From the NCBI RefSeq assembly GCF_030646165.1, contig NZ_JAUTDO010000004.1, positions 124,001 through 188,000 of the forward strand: a stretch of 64,000 nt of DNA, written 5' to 3'. The position numbers were made by a program, and so were the translations under genes. The stretch comes from Conexibacter sp. CPCC 206217 (GTDB lineage: Bacteria > Actinomycetota > Thermoleophilia > Solirubrobacterales > Solirubrobacteraceae). How positions within the stretch are numbered: position 1 is the first letter of the stretch; every line of letters begins with the position of its first letter. Below are positions 41,701-49,865 of this stretch, in pieces. A model generated the notes under the pieces. The model was not told the DNA's origin and ran no database searches. It saw only the letters and a program-made list of their open reading frames with translations.

Positions 41701-41961
41701 GAGCACCATCTCTGTCGAGGCGCCGACGCAGATCGCGACGCAGCGCTCGTCGCCGGCGCCGTGCGCGCTGAGCACGTGCGCGAGCCGGTTCGCGCGCGCG
41801 TCCAGCTCGCGGTAGGTCAGCCTGCTGCGGCCGTCGTCGACCGCGAGCGCCTCGGGCGTGGCAACGGCGTGCTCGGCGACCAGCTCGACGACGGTCCGCT
41901 CGAGCGGGAACGCAGCGGAGTCGTCGTTGAAGCGGGCGTCGGGCGGCGTCGGCTGCGGCAT
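38776..41961 (-). CDS. Single-module NRPS-like enzyme: adenylation, carrier and thioester reductase
   Basis: The protein is 1061 aa. The adenylation domain (~20-540) has YVVYTSGSTGRPKGVEVEHR (A3), NMYGPTETTVVAT (A5), YRTGDVGCWREDGELEFHG (A7/A8) and LTPNGKIDRRALP (A10). Carrier domain: FFALGGDSLDAVE with the phosphopantetheine Ser. C-terminal NAD(P)H reductase: VLLTGASGFLGPHLLAEL, PGDLAQPRFGL, YVSSIS and YAETKWVAERM (YxxxK). There is no condensation domain. It should activate one amino or carboxylic acid and release it as an aldehyde or alcohol, like carboxylic acid reductases or Lys2. My reading of the specificity pocket is D-A-M-M-S-G-M-V-V, with Asp favouring an amino acid. ATG 41961 follows AGAGGA. 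A TetR gene lies upstream in the same direction. Confidence 0.88.
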   Translation of the reverse strand: MPQPTPPDARFNDDSAAFPLERTVVELVAEHAVATPEALAVDDGRSRLTYRELDARANRLAHVLSAHGAGDERCVAICVGASTEMVLGALATLKAGSAYVPIDPDYPQERIALILQDTDPVAVLVDETTPQEVLRSAAERAIHLSAEPEEHDAAGRTADVPPPHPAGPRNLAYVVYTSGSTGRPKGVEVEHRSLVNLTHALALDCGSTAADRFAQTASPAFDATVMEIWHPLVAGASLHIAPRPLRRDPRALVEWMAQQEITVTMVATALVAMLFGRGELYRRLPRMRWLSTGGAALLTRPAADTPYPLVNMYGPTETTVVATQGIVPPVGDAPPTIGRPLANTLIHILGPEREQLPLGARGEIWIGGAQVARGYRGRPDLTAERFVVDPYARGTSGVDGAGAGGAADVPRMYRTGDVGCWREDGELEFHGRADDQIELRGYRIEPQEVEAALTSLPAIVDAVVVAVQHGRRGHQLAAYYTATEPPPAVAEVRAHARSILPQYMVPTTFTRVARFELTPNGKIDRRALPAPTLRRVDLDGDYVAPRTAREERCAELFAQLLELDAVGIEDDFFALGGDSLDAVECVGALSDELGRELPVQQLYHAPTIAQLLAAVDGDGERAAAIDWAAEMEPRLGEVAAVQRVAAATGAAVETAGAAEARGAAGAARGARSVLLTGASGFLGPHLLAELAAATRAEGGRVFALVRAPSAAAGAQRLQRSLLAERRDLSADWERIVVLPGDLAQPRFGLTEAAFVQLAGELDAIVHSGAMVHHLYDYGRLRAANVEGTRTALRLAKLAGGIPLRYVSSISTALEFERGRLVERADVATTPPEGGGYAETKWVAERMVLKAAAEGVPTEVVRLPRAMGAEHSGATSTHDAAVRLIRGCMELGAYPQWNGWEPWAPVDDLAVALAHDPFGVGAAQADVAPEDTAAVGVAPADTAPAGAGAVVYPPAAIAPFATVLRAVAAYGFELESLPLAAWRQRLHAAGATNAAAAVFAEFGLDADGGPQLGGDVPAGRQWDLTPRLPGPDSPPVDAQYVWRMLDYLVSVGYLPQAGAVAA

Positions 41962-42087
41962 CGAGATCCTCTGCGTGGTGGGGTCGCCGGGCGGTCGGCG
42001 CTCGTCCCAACCACTATCGGCGCGCGCCCGGCGTTCCTGAACGGTGTCGCGGCACCGCTCGGCGCAGCGGCCGGCACGGCGGCGCGC

Positions 42088-42669
42088 TCAGTCCGGCTCA
42101 GGCGACTGCAGCGCCCGCGCCATCGGCTCCAGCAGCTCCAGCAGCTCGGCGGTCGACGCGCCCTCCAGCTCGCCGAGCATGCCGTTCAGGCGCAGCGTCT
42201 GGATCCCGACGAGCGCGCCCAGCAGCAGCTCGGCGCGGCGACGCGGATGGCTCAGGCCGCGCTCGCCGAGCTGCTCCGCGAGCGGATCGAGCAGCACACG
42301 GCCGAAGATCGCACGCACCTGCTCGCGCGCCTGGGCGGTCGGCGTCGGGCTCATGATCGTGCGCACGGCCGGGCTGGCGCCGTTCTCGTCCCAGTGCTCG
42401 AACAGCATCCGCGTGACTTCGGCGAGGTCGCCCTCGCCGACCTGCGCGTGCGGGGGCGAGTAGCGCTCGTCGGCCAGCGCGGCCAGATAGAGGCCTTCCT
42501 TGCCGTCGAAGTAGCGCGCGATCAGGGCGGCGTCGACGCCGGCGCGCTCGCCGATCTCGCGGACGGTCGCGCCCTCGTAGCCGCGCTCCTGGAACAGCTG
42601 CGCGGCGGCGTCGAGCAACGCCCGGCGGGAAGCCTCGGCGTCGTGTGGTCGGCGAGTGGTGCTGGACAT
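42088..42669 (-). CDS. TetR-family regulator
   Basis: The 193-aa protein has an HTH (RRALLDAAAQLFQERGYEGA, then IGERAGVDAALIARYFDGKE) and a TetR_C_17-like domain with FEHWDENGASPAVRTIM and PRRRAELLLGALVGIQTLRL. It is divergent from the MFS exporter at 42781 and directly upstream of the adenylation-reductase gene. The long perfect inverted repeat at 42727-42759 is its probable operator. Confidence 0.86.
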   Translation of the reverse strand: MSSTTRRPHDAEASRRALLDAAAQLFQERGYEGATVREIGERAGVDAALIARYFDGKEGLYLAALADERYSPPHAQVGEGDLAEVTRMLFEHWDENGASPAVRTIMSPTPTAQAREQVRAIFGRVLLDPLAEQLGERGLSHPRRRAELLLGALVGIQTLRLNGMLGELEGASTAELLELLEPMARALQSPEPD

Positions 42670-42726
42670 GGGAGTCGCTGTTGATCTTGGCAGGCCCGGA
42701 TACGGCTCGATCCATCATGGTACGTT

Positions 42727-42759
42727 TTGTCAGCGCCGGATGACATCGGGCGCTGACAA
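42727..42759. promoter_or_regulatory. Perfect inverted repeat, probable TetR operator
   Basis: TTGTCAGCGCC (42727-42737) and GGCGCTGACAA (42749-42759) are perfect 11-base arms around an 11-base centre. The repeat lies 22 bases before the MFS start and 58 bases before the tetR start. Confidence 0.62.
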
Positions 42760-42780
42760 CTGCTCCCGACTCAGGCCCAG

Positions 42781-44214
42781 ATGACTTCCTCCCACGCTTC
42801 CGACCGTCAGCACTACGGGCTGACGTTCGCCGTCCTGGCGATCGCCGGCCTCGCCTACGCACTGATGTCGGCGATGGTCGCGCCGGCCCTGCCCGACATC
42901 CAGCGCGAACTGGGCGCGAGCCCGACCGGCGTCGCGTGGGTGCTGACCGCGTTCCTGCTCAGCACCTCGATCTTCACGCCGATCGCGGGTCGTCTCGGCG
43001 ACATGTTCGGCAAGGAGCGGATGCTGATCGTCACGCTCGGCCTGCTCGTCGCGGGCAGCGTCGTCTCGGCGCTCGCGTCGTCGCTGAACGTGCTGATCCT
43101 CGGTCGCGTGATCCAGGGCGTCGGCGGCGCTGTCTTCCCGCTCGCGTTCGGGATCATCCGCGACGAGTTCCCGCGCGAGCGGATCGCCAGCGGCATCGCG
43201 CTGATCTCGGCGATCCTCGGCATCGGCGGCGGCCTCGGCATCGTGCTGGCCGGCCCGATCGTCGACAACCTCAGCTACCACTGGCTCTTCTGGATCCCTG
43301 CGATCCCGGTCGCGCTGGCGCTGGTCGCGGCGATCTTCTGGGTGCCCGAATCGCCCGTCAAGACGCCGGGCAAGATCAACTACGTCGGCGCCGCGCTGCT
43401 GTCGGCGTGGCTCGTCTGCCTGCTGGTCGCCGTCAGCGAGGGACAGGACTGGGGCTGGACGAGCGGTCGCGTGATCGGCCTGATCGTGGCGGCGGCGGTC
43501 ATCGCGTTCGTCTGGGTCCGCAACGAGCAGGCCGCCGGCGAGCCGCTCGTCGACATGAACATGATGCGGATCCGCGGGGTCTGGACCGTCAACGCCGCCG
43601 CGCTGCTGATCGGCGCCGGCATGTACAGCTCCTTCATCCTGATCCCGCAGTTCGTCGAGGAGCCGGTCAGCTCCGGCTACGGCTTCGGCGCGTCGGTCAC
43701 GCAGGCCGGTCTGTTCATGCTGCCCTCGACGGTGATGATGCTGGTCGTCAGCCCGCTCGCCGGCCGCCTCTCCAACACGCTCGGCTCGCGCGTGCCGCTG
43801 ATGCTCGGCGCGCTCGTGACGACGATCTCCTTCGCGATGCTGGCGTTCCTGCACGCGGAGAAGTGGGAGATCTACGTCGGCGCCGGCCTGATGGGCATCG
43901 GCATCGGCCTCGCGTTCGCCTCGCTGGCGAACCTGATCGTCGAAGCGGTCCCGCCGCAGCAGACCGGCGTCGCGACCGGCATGAACACCGTCATGCGCAC
44001 GATCGGCGGCGCGATCGGCTCGACGATCGGCGCCGCGGTCATCGCCGGCACCGTCGTCGGCTCCGGCTCGCCGACCGAAAGCGGCTTCACCACCGCCTTC
44101 GCGATCTCCGCGATCGCCTGCCTGCTCGCCCTGCTCGCCTCCCTCTACGTCCCCCGCCGCCCCGCCGCCCAGGCGGTGCCGGCGAACGTGGAGGCGGCGC
44201 CGGCGCGGGCGTAG
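42781..44214 (+). CDS. MFS drug/metabolite exporter, DHA2 (EmrB/QacA) family
   Basis: The 477-aa membrane protein should have 14 transmembrane segments. Family motifs: AMVAPALPDIQRELG (motif D1 region), AGRLGDMFGKERMLI (motif A) and LILGRVIQGVGGAVFPLAFG (motif B). The second half contains NTVMRTIGGAIGSTIG. It exports organic compounds in exchange for protons. Divergence from a TetR gene across a perfect operator implies induction by its substrate, perhaps the product of the adenylation-reductase enzyme. The ribosome-binding site is weak. Confidence 0.9.
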   Translation: MTSSHASDRQHYGLTFAVLAIAGLAYALMSAMVAPALPDIQRELGASPTGVAWVLTAFLLSTSIFTPIAGRLGDMFGKERMLIVTLGLLVAGSVVSALASSLNVLILGRVIQGVGGAVFPLAFGIIRDEFPRERIASGIALISAILGIGGGLGIVLAGPIVDNLSYHWLFWIPAIPVALALVAAIFWVPESPVKTPGKINYVGAALLSAWLVCLLVAVSEGQDWGWTSGRVIGLIVAAAVIAFVWVRNEQAAGEPLVDMNMMRIRGVWTVNAAALLIGAGMYSSFILIPQFVEEPVSSGYGFGASVTQAGLFMLPSTVMMLVVSPLAGRLSNTLGSRVPLMLGALVTTISFAMLAFLHAEKWEIYVGAGLMGIGIGLAFASLANLIVEAVPPQQTGVATGMNTVMRTIGGAIGSTIGAAVIAGTVVGSGSPTESGFTTAFAISAIACLLALLASLYVPRRPAAQAVPANVEAAPARA

Positions 44215-44229
44215 CGACGAGTTGGACGG

Positions 44230-45303
44230 TCAAGCTCCGGGCGCTACGCCGCGCGCGAGCTGGTCGACGAACGTCAGCTTGCGCTGCACCGCCGGGCCGA
44301 GCACGAACGGGTAGAGGTCGTCGACGCCCATGCTGCGGTTGATCGCGTTGAGCGCGAGCGTCAGCGGGATCCACGCCTCCAGCAGCTCGCTGATGTCGCC
44401 GTCGGCGTCGGGCGGGTCGGACTGCAGCGGCTGCTGCTCGGCGAGGCCGGCGGCGGGACCGTCGACGCGCACGCCCCATGCGGCGGCTGTCCGCAGCGCG
44501 TCGTTGATGTGGAGATAGTGGGCGAACGTCTCGGCCCAGTCCTCCCACGGGTGCATCGACGCGTAGGCGGAGACGAAGCGCTCGCGCCAGTCCCGCGGCG
44601 CGCCGTGCGCGTAGTGGCGGTCGAGCGCGGCCTGGTAGTCGGCGCGCTCGTCGCCGAAGATCCGCCGGCACGCCTCCTGCTGCGGCGAGCCCTCCGCGAC
44701 GAGGACCGTCTCGTACCAGTGCCCGACCTCGTGGCGCAGGTGCCCGAGCAGCGTCCGGTACGGCTCGCCGAGCTGCACCCGCATCCGTTCGCGGTACGAC
44801 GGCTCGGCCTCCGCCAGGTCGACCGTGACGATCCCGTCCTGATGGCCGGTCGTGACCGGCTCGTACGCGCTGGAGAGCAGGTCGAAGCCGAGCCCGCCGG
44901 GACCGTCGCTGAAGCGCCGCAGCGGCAGCCCCAGCTCGATCAGCTCGAACAGCAGCCGTCGCTTCGCCGCCTCCACGAGCGCGAACGCGGCAAGCCCGGC
45001 GACGTCGCCGTCGGCCGGCCGCGTGCGCGTGTAGGCGCAGCTCTCGCACAGCGCGCCCGGCGCGCGCCCGACCCAGTTGCAGCCGGCGATCCGCGCGTTG
45101 GCGCACGGGCTCCCGCTCGACGCGCGCACGATCGCGCGCGCCCCCGGGTCAAACGCGACCGCCGTCGCGCAGTTGACGCAGCTGGTCGCGTCGAAGTAGA
45201 CGACGTGCCGGCAGTGGGGGCAGCTGAAGTTGCGCACACGGGCCACGCTACTCGCCGCGGCGGCGCCCCGCCGCGGCGACACGGGCGCACGCGGCAGGCT
45301 CAT
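44230..45303 (-). CDS. Zinc-ribbon putative zinc metallopeptidase (Peptidase_Mx type)
   Basis: The 357-aa protein has N-terminal zinc-ribbon Cys pairs (FSCPHCRHVVYF, TSCVNC, SPCANARIAGC, LCESCAY). A domain with the zinc-protease motif LRHEVGHWYE (HExxH) follows, then WAETFAHYLHINDAL, which may supply the third ligand. The arrangement matches the putative zinc-binding metallopeptidase family (PF15887-like). The ATG at 45303 overlaps the stop of the upstream gene by ATGA, which supports this start; GTG codons just before the first zinc ribbon are alternatives. No signal peptide, so it is probably cytoplasmic. Confidence 0.78.
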   Translation of the reverse strand: MSLPRAPVSPRRGAAAASSVARVRNFSCPHCRHVVYFDATSCVNCATAVAFDPGARAIVRASSGSPCANARIAGCNWVGRAPGALCESCAYTRTRPADGDVAGLAAFALVEAAKRRLLFELIELGLPLRRFSDGPGGLGFDLLSSAYEPVTTGHQDGIVTVDLAEAEPSYRERMRVQLGEPYRTLLGHLRHEVGHWYETVLVAEGSPQQEACRRIFGDERADYQAALDRHYAHGAPRDWRERFVSAYASMHPWEDWAETFAHYLHINDALRTAAAWGVRVDGPAAGLAEQQPLQSDPPDADGDISELLEAWIPLTLALNAINRSMGVDDLYPFVLGPAVQRKLTFVDQLARGVAPGA

Positions 45304-47687
45304 CGGCGCGGCGCCTTCAGCGCCCGCACCGCCGCCTCGTAGCGACGGCCCGAGCGGCCCGCGACCTCGACGCCGTAGTCGCCGTCGGGTCGCAGCGCGA
45401 CCTTCGCCGGGCGACGTCTGGTGGCGGTGACGCGCACGGTCGTCTGCGTCACGTGGTCGGTGACGCGGATCCGCAGCGGGCCGTCGAGCGTCCGCACCGT
45501 CAGCTGCGCGCGGCGCGCGAGCGTGCCGACGTCGTGCTCGTCGTGGCCGGAGCCGGTCACGCCGAGCACGCCCGGGGCGCCGCCGCCGAGCGGCGTGCCC
45601 TGCTCCGGGAAGACCTCGCCGAGGCGGGTCAGCCCGGCGCGGTCGGCGACCGCGGCGAAACGCTGCAGCTCGCGCGCGCTGCGCGTCGCGAGCACCGCGC
45701 CGCCGGTCGCCTCGACCGCGGCGATCACCGGAGCGGGTGCGGACTCCCTGCCGAAGATCGCCAGCGAGACGACGGCACCGGCCTCGCCGAGGGCGCGCAC
45801 GCGCGCGACCAGCGCAGCGACGTCACCGACGCGGTCGGTGATCAGCACGGCGCCCTGCTGCCCGCGCGGCAGGTCCGCGTTGCCGAGCAGCCCGTCGACG
45901 CTGCGCAGCGCGGCGGCGGTCGTGGAGGCGATGCCGCGCTCCTGCGCGGCGAAGGCGGCCGCGACGAACCGCGCGGCCGGCGCCGGCTCGGTGAGGCGCG
46001 CCGCGGCGGTAGTCGGCTCGTCCCGGACCGCGTCGTCGGCGGAGAGGCGATCGCCGTCGCCCGCACGGTCTTCCCCGTCATCGCCGACCACCGGCGCCGA
46101 GTCCGGCGCCAGCGCCGGCGCCGGCGGCGCCGCCTGGCTCGCGTCGGTCTCCTCGTTCTCCTGCGCGCCCTCCTCGCTGCCGTGCGTGTAGTCGCCCTCG
46201 GGACTCGGCTCGGCGACGAACGGCTCCGGCTCGGGCGTCACCGTCGGGTCGGCGCCCTTGCGCGGTCTGCCGTCGTCCACGACGGACGGGTCCGGCGCCG
46301 GGTCGCCCTCGCGCGGATCGTCGATCTGCGCCTGCGCGGGCGCGACGAAGGGGTCGACGTCCTGCTCGCCGGTCGCGCTGTCGGAGGTGATGACCGCGAC
46401 GCGGTCGCTCTTCCCCAAGCGGTCGATCAGCGCGGCGGCGGCCGCCTCCACGGGCGAGCGGCGGGCGGAACCGTCCTCGCCCGGCGCCAGCTGGTAGCCC
46501 TCGGCCGTCGGGTCGTAGTTGATCGAGACGACGACGTTGCGCGTGTCGCACGTCTCGGAGCGGTCCAGCACGAGCGCGCAGATCATCTTCGCGGCGTCCG
46601 CGAGGCCGTAGCGTCTGGCCAGCTCGGCACGGAAGACGCTCCACTGCCGTCTCGCCTCGCGCGTGGCCAGCGTGACCGCGCGGCTGAAGTTGGAGACGCC
46701 GTCGACGACGATCTGGCCGCGCGGCGTGGTCGGCTCTCTGACGGCGCCGGTGGTGGTGTCGATCAGTCCCTTGTCCTTGTTGAGCCCGAGGTCCTTGCTC
46801 GACTCGCCGTGGATCACGCGCCCGGCGCACTCCTTCTTCGGATAGCAGCTGGAGGTGAAGTCGGCCGGCACCGCCTCCGGCGCCGTCCACTGCGCGCGCA
46901 GGTCGAGGAATCTCGCGATCTCGCGCTTGCCGAGGCCGATCGGGTTCGTCAGCGACAGCGCCTTCGTCGGGTCCTGGAGGTCGGCCCAGTTCGTGTGCGA
47001 GTAGAAGTCCTCCGCCATGTGCAGCACGTAGCCGAACGGCTCCAGCACGTTGCACTTGACGCGCCGGCTGAGGACGCCGTTGTAGGTGCAGTCGGGGCTG
47101 AAGCGGCCGACGCCGGGGTTGGAGTCGTCGACGCGGCCGCTGGCCTTGATCAGCGTTCTGGCCTCGGCCACAGCGCCCGTCTGCGGCGTCGCGGTCGGGA
47201 AGCTCCAGGCATCCTCGCCGCCGTCGTAGAGCTTGTCCCTGCCCCACTCGACGCAGGCGCGCAGCTTGTCGAGCGCGGTTCTGCGCTCCTGCGGGTAGGG
47301 GCCCGGCAGGCCGTGCGTTCTCGCGTCGACCCAGTCCGCGTTGTCGCAGTGCCAGTAGTCGCGATCTCTGTTCAGGTGCATCGGGATGTCGTCGGGCGCG
47401 CCGACGGCGCCGAACGAGCGCGACTGCCCGGCGAGGTTGTCGAGCGAGACCGGCTGGAAGCAGTCGGGCGGCTGCACGTCCGGTCCGCCGGCGACGCTGC
47501 CGCACTGCAGCGCCAGGCGCGTGATGCGCTCATGTTCGCTGTGCTGGCCGAGCGAGCCTTCGATCGTGCCGAATGCGGCGGCCTGCGAGCTGCCGAGCGC
47601 CGCGACGACGACGACGACGGCGAGCGCGCCGCCGAAGCGCCGCGCGATCCGGCGCGCGGCGGCGCCGCGGGCGGAGTGGAAGCGCAT
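45300..47687 (-). CDS. Large secreted protein: CinY-like domain and interrupted VWA-like domain
   Basis: The 795-aa protein has signal peptide MRFHSARGAAARR then a hydrophobic stretch ending QAAA (residues 1-~38). Residues ~40-380 resemble actinobacterial CinY-type proteins: FGTIEGSLGQHSEHERITRL, DDIPMHLNRDRDYWHCDNAD and VLHMAEDFYSHTNWADL, with His/Asp/Glu residues like zinc phospholipase C/S1-P1 nucleases. Residues ~385-470 look like the first half of a VWA-type domain (NVVVSINYDP, SDRVAVITSDS). An acidic, Pro-rich segment of ~160 residues follows, then the second half (GAVLITDRVGDVAALVARVR, VSLAIFGRES). It ends in a beta domain. Function unknown. ATG 47687 is preferred to an upstream in-frame start because it begins the signal peptide. 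Confidence 0.7.
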   Translation of the reverse strand: MRFHSARGAAARRIARRFGGALAVVVVVAALGSSQAAAFGTIEGSLGQHSEHERITRLALQCGSVAGGPDVQPPDCFQPVSLDNLAGQSRSFGAVGAPDDIPMHLNRDRDYWHCDNADWVDARTHGLPGPYPQERRTALDKLRACVEWGRDKLYDGGEDAWSFPTATPQTGAVAEARTLIKASGRVDDSNPGVGRFSPDCTYNGVLSRRVKCNVLEPFGYVLHMAEDFYSHTNWADLQDPTKALSLTNPIGLGKREIARFLDLRAQWTAPEAVPADFTSSCYPKKECAGRVIHGESSKDLGLNKDKGLIDTTTGAVREPTTPRGQIVVDGVSNFSRAVTLATREARRQWSVFRAELARRYGLADAAKMICALVLDRSETCDTRNVVVSINYDPTAEGYQLAPGEDGSARRSPVEAAAAALIDRLGKSDRVAVITSDSATGEQDVDPFVAPAQAQIDDPREGDPAPDPSVVDDGRPRKGADPTVTPEPEPFVAEPSPEGDYTHGSEEGAQENEETDASQAAPPAPALAPDSAPVVGDDGEDRAGDGDRLSADDAVRDEPTTAAARLTEPAPAARFVAAAFAAQERGIASTTAAALRSVDGLLGNADLPRGQQGAVLITDRVGDVAALVARVRALGEAGAVVSLAIFGRESAPAPVIAAVEATGGAVLATRSARELQRFAAVADRAGLTRLGEVFPEQGTPLGGGAPGVLGVTGSGHDEHDVGTLARRAQLTVRTLDGPLRIRVTDHVTQTTVRVTATRRRPAKVALRPDGDYGVEVAGRSGRRYEAAVRALKAPRR

Positions 47688-47707
47688 CTCGATCGTCCTC
47701 GTCCGAC

Positions 47708-48529
47708 TCAGCGGGCGTACGGCGCCAGCAGGCGCGACCAGGAGCGGTTGACCTGTCTCCACTCGTCCTTGCAGCGCGGCGCGCGCGCCTTCGTCAGGCC
47801 GTTCTCGCCGACGAGCGAGCGGTAGCGCTTCGTGTTGCTGCCGTAGATCCAGCAGAGGAACTGGTAGACACGCTGCTTCGGCAGCGAGTGCTCGTCGGCG
47901 AAGTCGCTCTCGCCCGGCTCCTGCACGCGCGAGAGCGCGTCGAACAGCAGCGCGGCGCTGAAGGCGCTGCGCGGCCCGAAGTCCGGCGAGTCCGTCAGCA
48001 GGTAGGTCGCGAAGCCGTCGACCGCGTCCTCCTCACGACCCGTGATGGGGATGTCGAGCACGTTGACGAGCGCGTGGCCGATCTCGTGCGCGACGACGAA
48101 CTCGTTCGCGAAGATCATCGCCTCGCGCGGCGTCGGGTTCTTCGCGCCCCTGCCCAGCTCGTCCTCGAGCGCGGTCAGCTCGATGTCGAGGAAGCTGCCG
48201 GGGAAGTGGATGAAGCTGACGGGCTTCTTCTGGCCCTTCAGCGTCACCTCCGGCAGGAACGCGGGGCCGACGTCGAGCTCGTCGGAGAAGTAGATCGGGA
48301 TGCTGCGGGGGGTCGTGTAGCGTCTGTTGACGAGGCGAACGAGGCTGTCCATCGCGCCGGAGCGCTGGAGCGTCTGCGCGATATCTCTGTGCTCCGGGGT
48401 GAACTCGCCCCATTCGAGCGTGAAGGCCTGTTTGGCGGGGGCAGCCGAGGCCGAGCCGGCAAGGGCCGAGCAGAGTGCCGCGACGGCCGCAAACAGGAGC
48501 AGCGCGCGGGCGAGATTACGGAAGCGCAT
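47708..48529 (-). CDS. Secreted DUF4344-type metallopeptidase
   Basis: The 273-aa protein has a signal peptide (MRFRNLARALLLFAAVAALC, cleavage near SASA). The putative metallopeptidase domain has FVVAHEIGHALVNVLDIPIT (HExxH), then REEDAVDGFATYLL, where the Glu/Asp supply further zinc contacts. PIYFSDELDVGPAFLPE precedes. This is the DUF4344 pattern. It lies 20 bases upstream of the CinY/VWA-like gene in the same direction, so the three genes at 44230-48529 probably form one unit. AGA codons are frequent. Confidence 0.82.
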   Translation of the reverse strand: MRFRNLARALLLFAAVAALCSALAGSASAAPAKQAFTLEWGEFTPEHRDIAQTLQRSGAMDSLVRLVNRRYTTPRSIPIYFSDELDVGPAFLPEVTLKGQKKPVSFIHFPGSFLDIELTALEDELGRGAKNPTPREAMIFANEFVVAHEIGHALVNVLDIPITGREEDAVDGFATYLLTDSPDFGPRSAFSAALLFDALSRVQEPGESDFADEHSLPKQRVYQFLCWIYGSNTKRYRSLVGENGLTKARAPRCKDEWRQVNRSWSRLLAPYAR

Positions 48530-48659
48530 GCCCCGACAGTCGGCTCCGCCCGCCCCCGACTTGAGGCCGCCGCGCCGAGAACGTCGGCCGACGCTGCCGC
48601 GGGACTGGCCGCGGCGGGTGCGCGGACGACGCAGCGCTCCGCAGAGAGCGGCGCGCGAG

Positions 48660-49805
48660 TCAGCCGCGCCGCGCGTCCGCCGCGCCGATCGCGTCCACCG
48701 CCGGCACGGCGCCCACCCCGACCGCCGCCCACGCCGTCGCGGTCGCCTCGTAGCGCGAGCTGACGCCGAGCTTCGCGTAGACGTGCTGGAGGTGCTTGTC
48801 GAGCGTGCGCGGGGCGATCCCCAGCTCGCGCGCGGCGTCGGCCGGGGTGCGGCCGAGCGCGAGCAGGCGCAGCGCCTCGGCCTGGCGCGCGGTCAGGCCG
48901 AGCGTGCGCAGCGCGCCCGTCGTCAGCTCGCCGCTGTCGCGCTCGATCAGCAGCACGTCGCGCCGGTCCGAGCGGCGGCTCGGCAGCAGGCGCACGAGCA
49001 CGGTCGCCTCGGCGGTGCGCAGCACGAGCGGTTCGGCGCCGCTGTGTGCATCGGCGCCGCTCCCGCCGGCGCCGTGCGCCCCGGCGACGCGGCCGCCGCC
49101 CCGCTGCGCCTCGACCCACGCGTAGATCGCCGGATCGAGCGATCTGCGACCGGAGCGTGCGCCCAGCAGCCGGCGCGCGTCGGGGGTCGCGAACTCGACG
49201 CGGCCGCGCGGGTCGAGCACGACGACCTGGCGGCCGAGCGTCTCGAAGCCGTCCTCCAGCGCCCGCAACGTCGCCTCGCGCGCGCTCGTCAGCTCGGCCG
49301 AGCGGTACGCCTGGATCAGGTGCGGCCGTGCGAGCGTCAGCAGCAGCAGCTCGTCCGCGTCGTAGTCGTCCGGGCCGCGGCTGAGCGCGAGCGCGATCAC
49401 CAGCGGCGGCCGTGCCGGCAGCGTGAAGGCGACCTGCGACTCGATCCCGAGCGGCCGGTAGAAGTCGCGGTAGATCGCCAGCCGCTCCAGCGCTGCCCGC
49501 TCGATCACGTCGCTGAAGCGCTTCGGCCGTCCGTCGCCGGTGCGTCGCAGCTCGAGCAGCAGCGGGTTCTCGTGCGCGACGCGGACCCAGCGGCGCAGCT
49601 GCTCGTCGTCGAGCGGCGGGTCGGAGGCGCCGTAGACGGCGTCCGGCTCCTCGCCGACCTCGTTGTAGGAGACGTAGTCCGACGGCACCGCGCGCCGCAG
49701 CAGCTCGAGGATCCCGGCGCGGAAGTCCTCCAGCAGCTCGAACCCGTGCGCGTCGCCGACGAGCTCGACCAGGCGGCGTGTCGTGACCAGCGATCGCGCG
49801 CTCAT
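48660..49805 (-). CDS. LuxR-family transcriptional regulator
   Basis: The 381-aa protein has a C-terminal GerE HTH: LGLTARQAEALRLLALGRTP, then AARELGIAPRTLDKHLQHVY and AKLGVSSR. The N-terminal ~300 residues are a GAF-like sensory region (DYVSYNEVGEEPDAVY, FYRPLGIESQVAFTLPARPP, VVLDPRGRVEFATPDARRLL, the last PAS-like). No receiver or ATPase domain is seen. Start: ATG at 49805. It is divergent from the glycine-rich secreted protein at 49866, which it may regulate. Confidence 0.82.
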   Translation of the reverse strand: MSARSLVTTRRLVELVGDAHGFELLEDFRAGILELLRRAVPSDYVSYNEVGEEPDAVYGASDPPLDDEQLRRWVRVAHENPLLLELRRTGDGRPKRFSDVIERAALERLAIYRDFYRPLGIESQVAFTLPARPPLVIALALSRGPDDYDADELLLLTLARPHLIQAYRSAELTSAREATLRALEDGFETLGRQVVVLDPRGRVEFATPDARRLLGARSGRRSLDPAIYAWVEAQRGGGRVAGAHGAGGSGADAHSGAEPLVLRTAEATVLVRLLPSRRSDRRDVLLIERDSGELTTGALRTLGLTARQAEALRLLALGRTPADAARELGIAPRTLDKHLQHVYAKLGVSSRYEATATAWAAVGVGAVPAVDAIGAADARRG

Positions 49806-49865
49806 GCTCGTCAGACCGTAGCCGGTCGCGCTCAAGCTGGCACGCCGACAGGCGATTCCCTGGGC

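Noticed and set aside
39004-42684. Plus-strand open frame of 1226 codons
   Set aside because: Antisense shadow of the adenylation-carrier-reductase gene and the TetR gene; composition is Arg-rich and non-protein-like.
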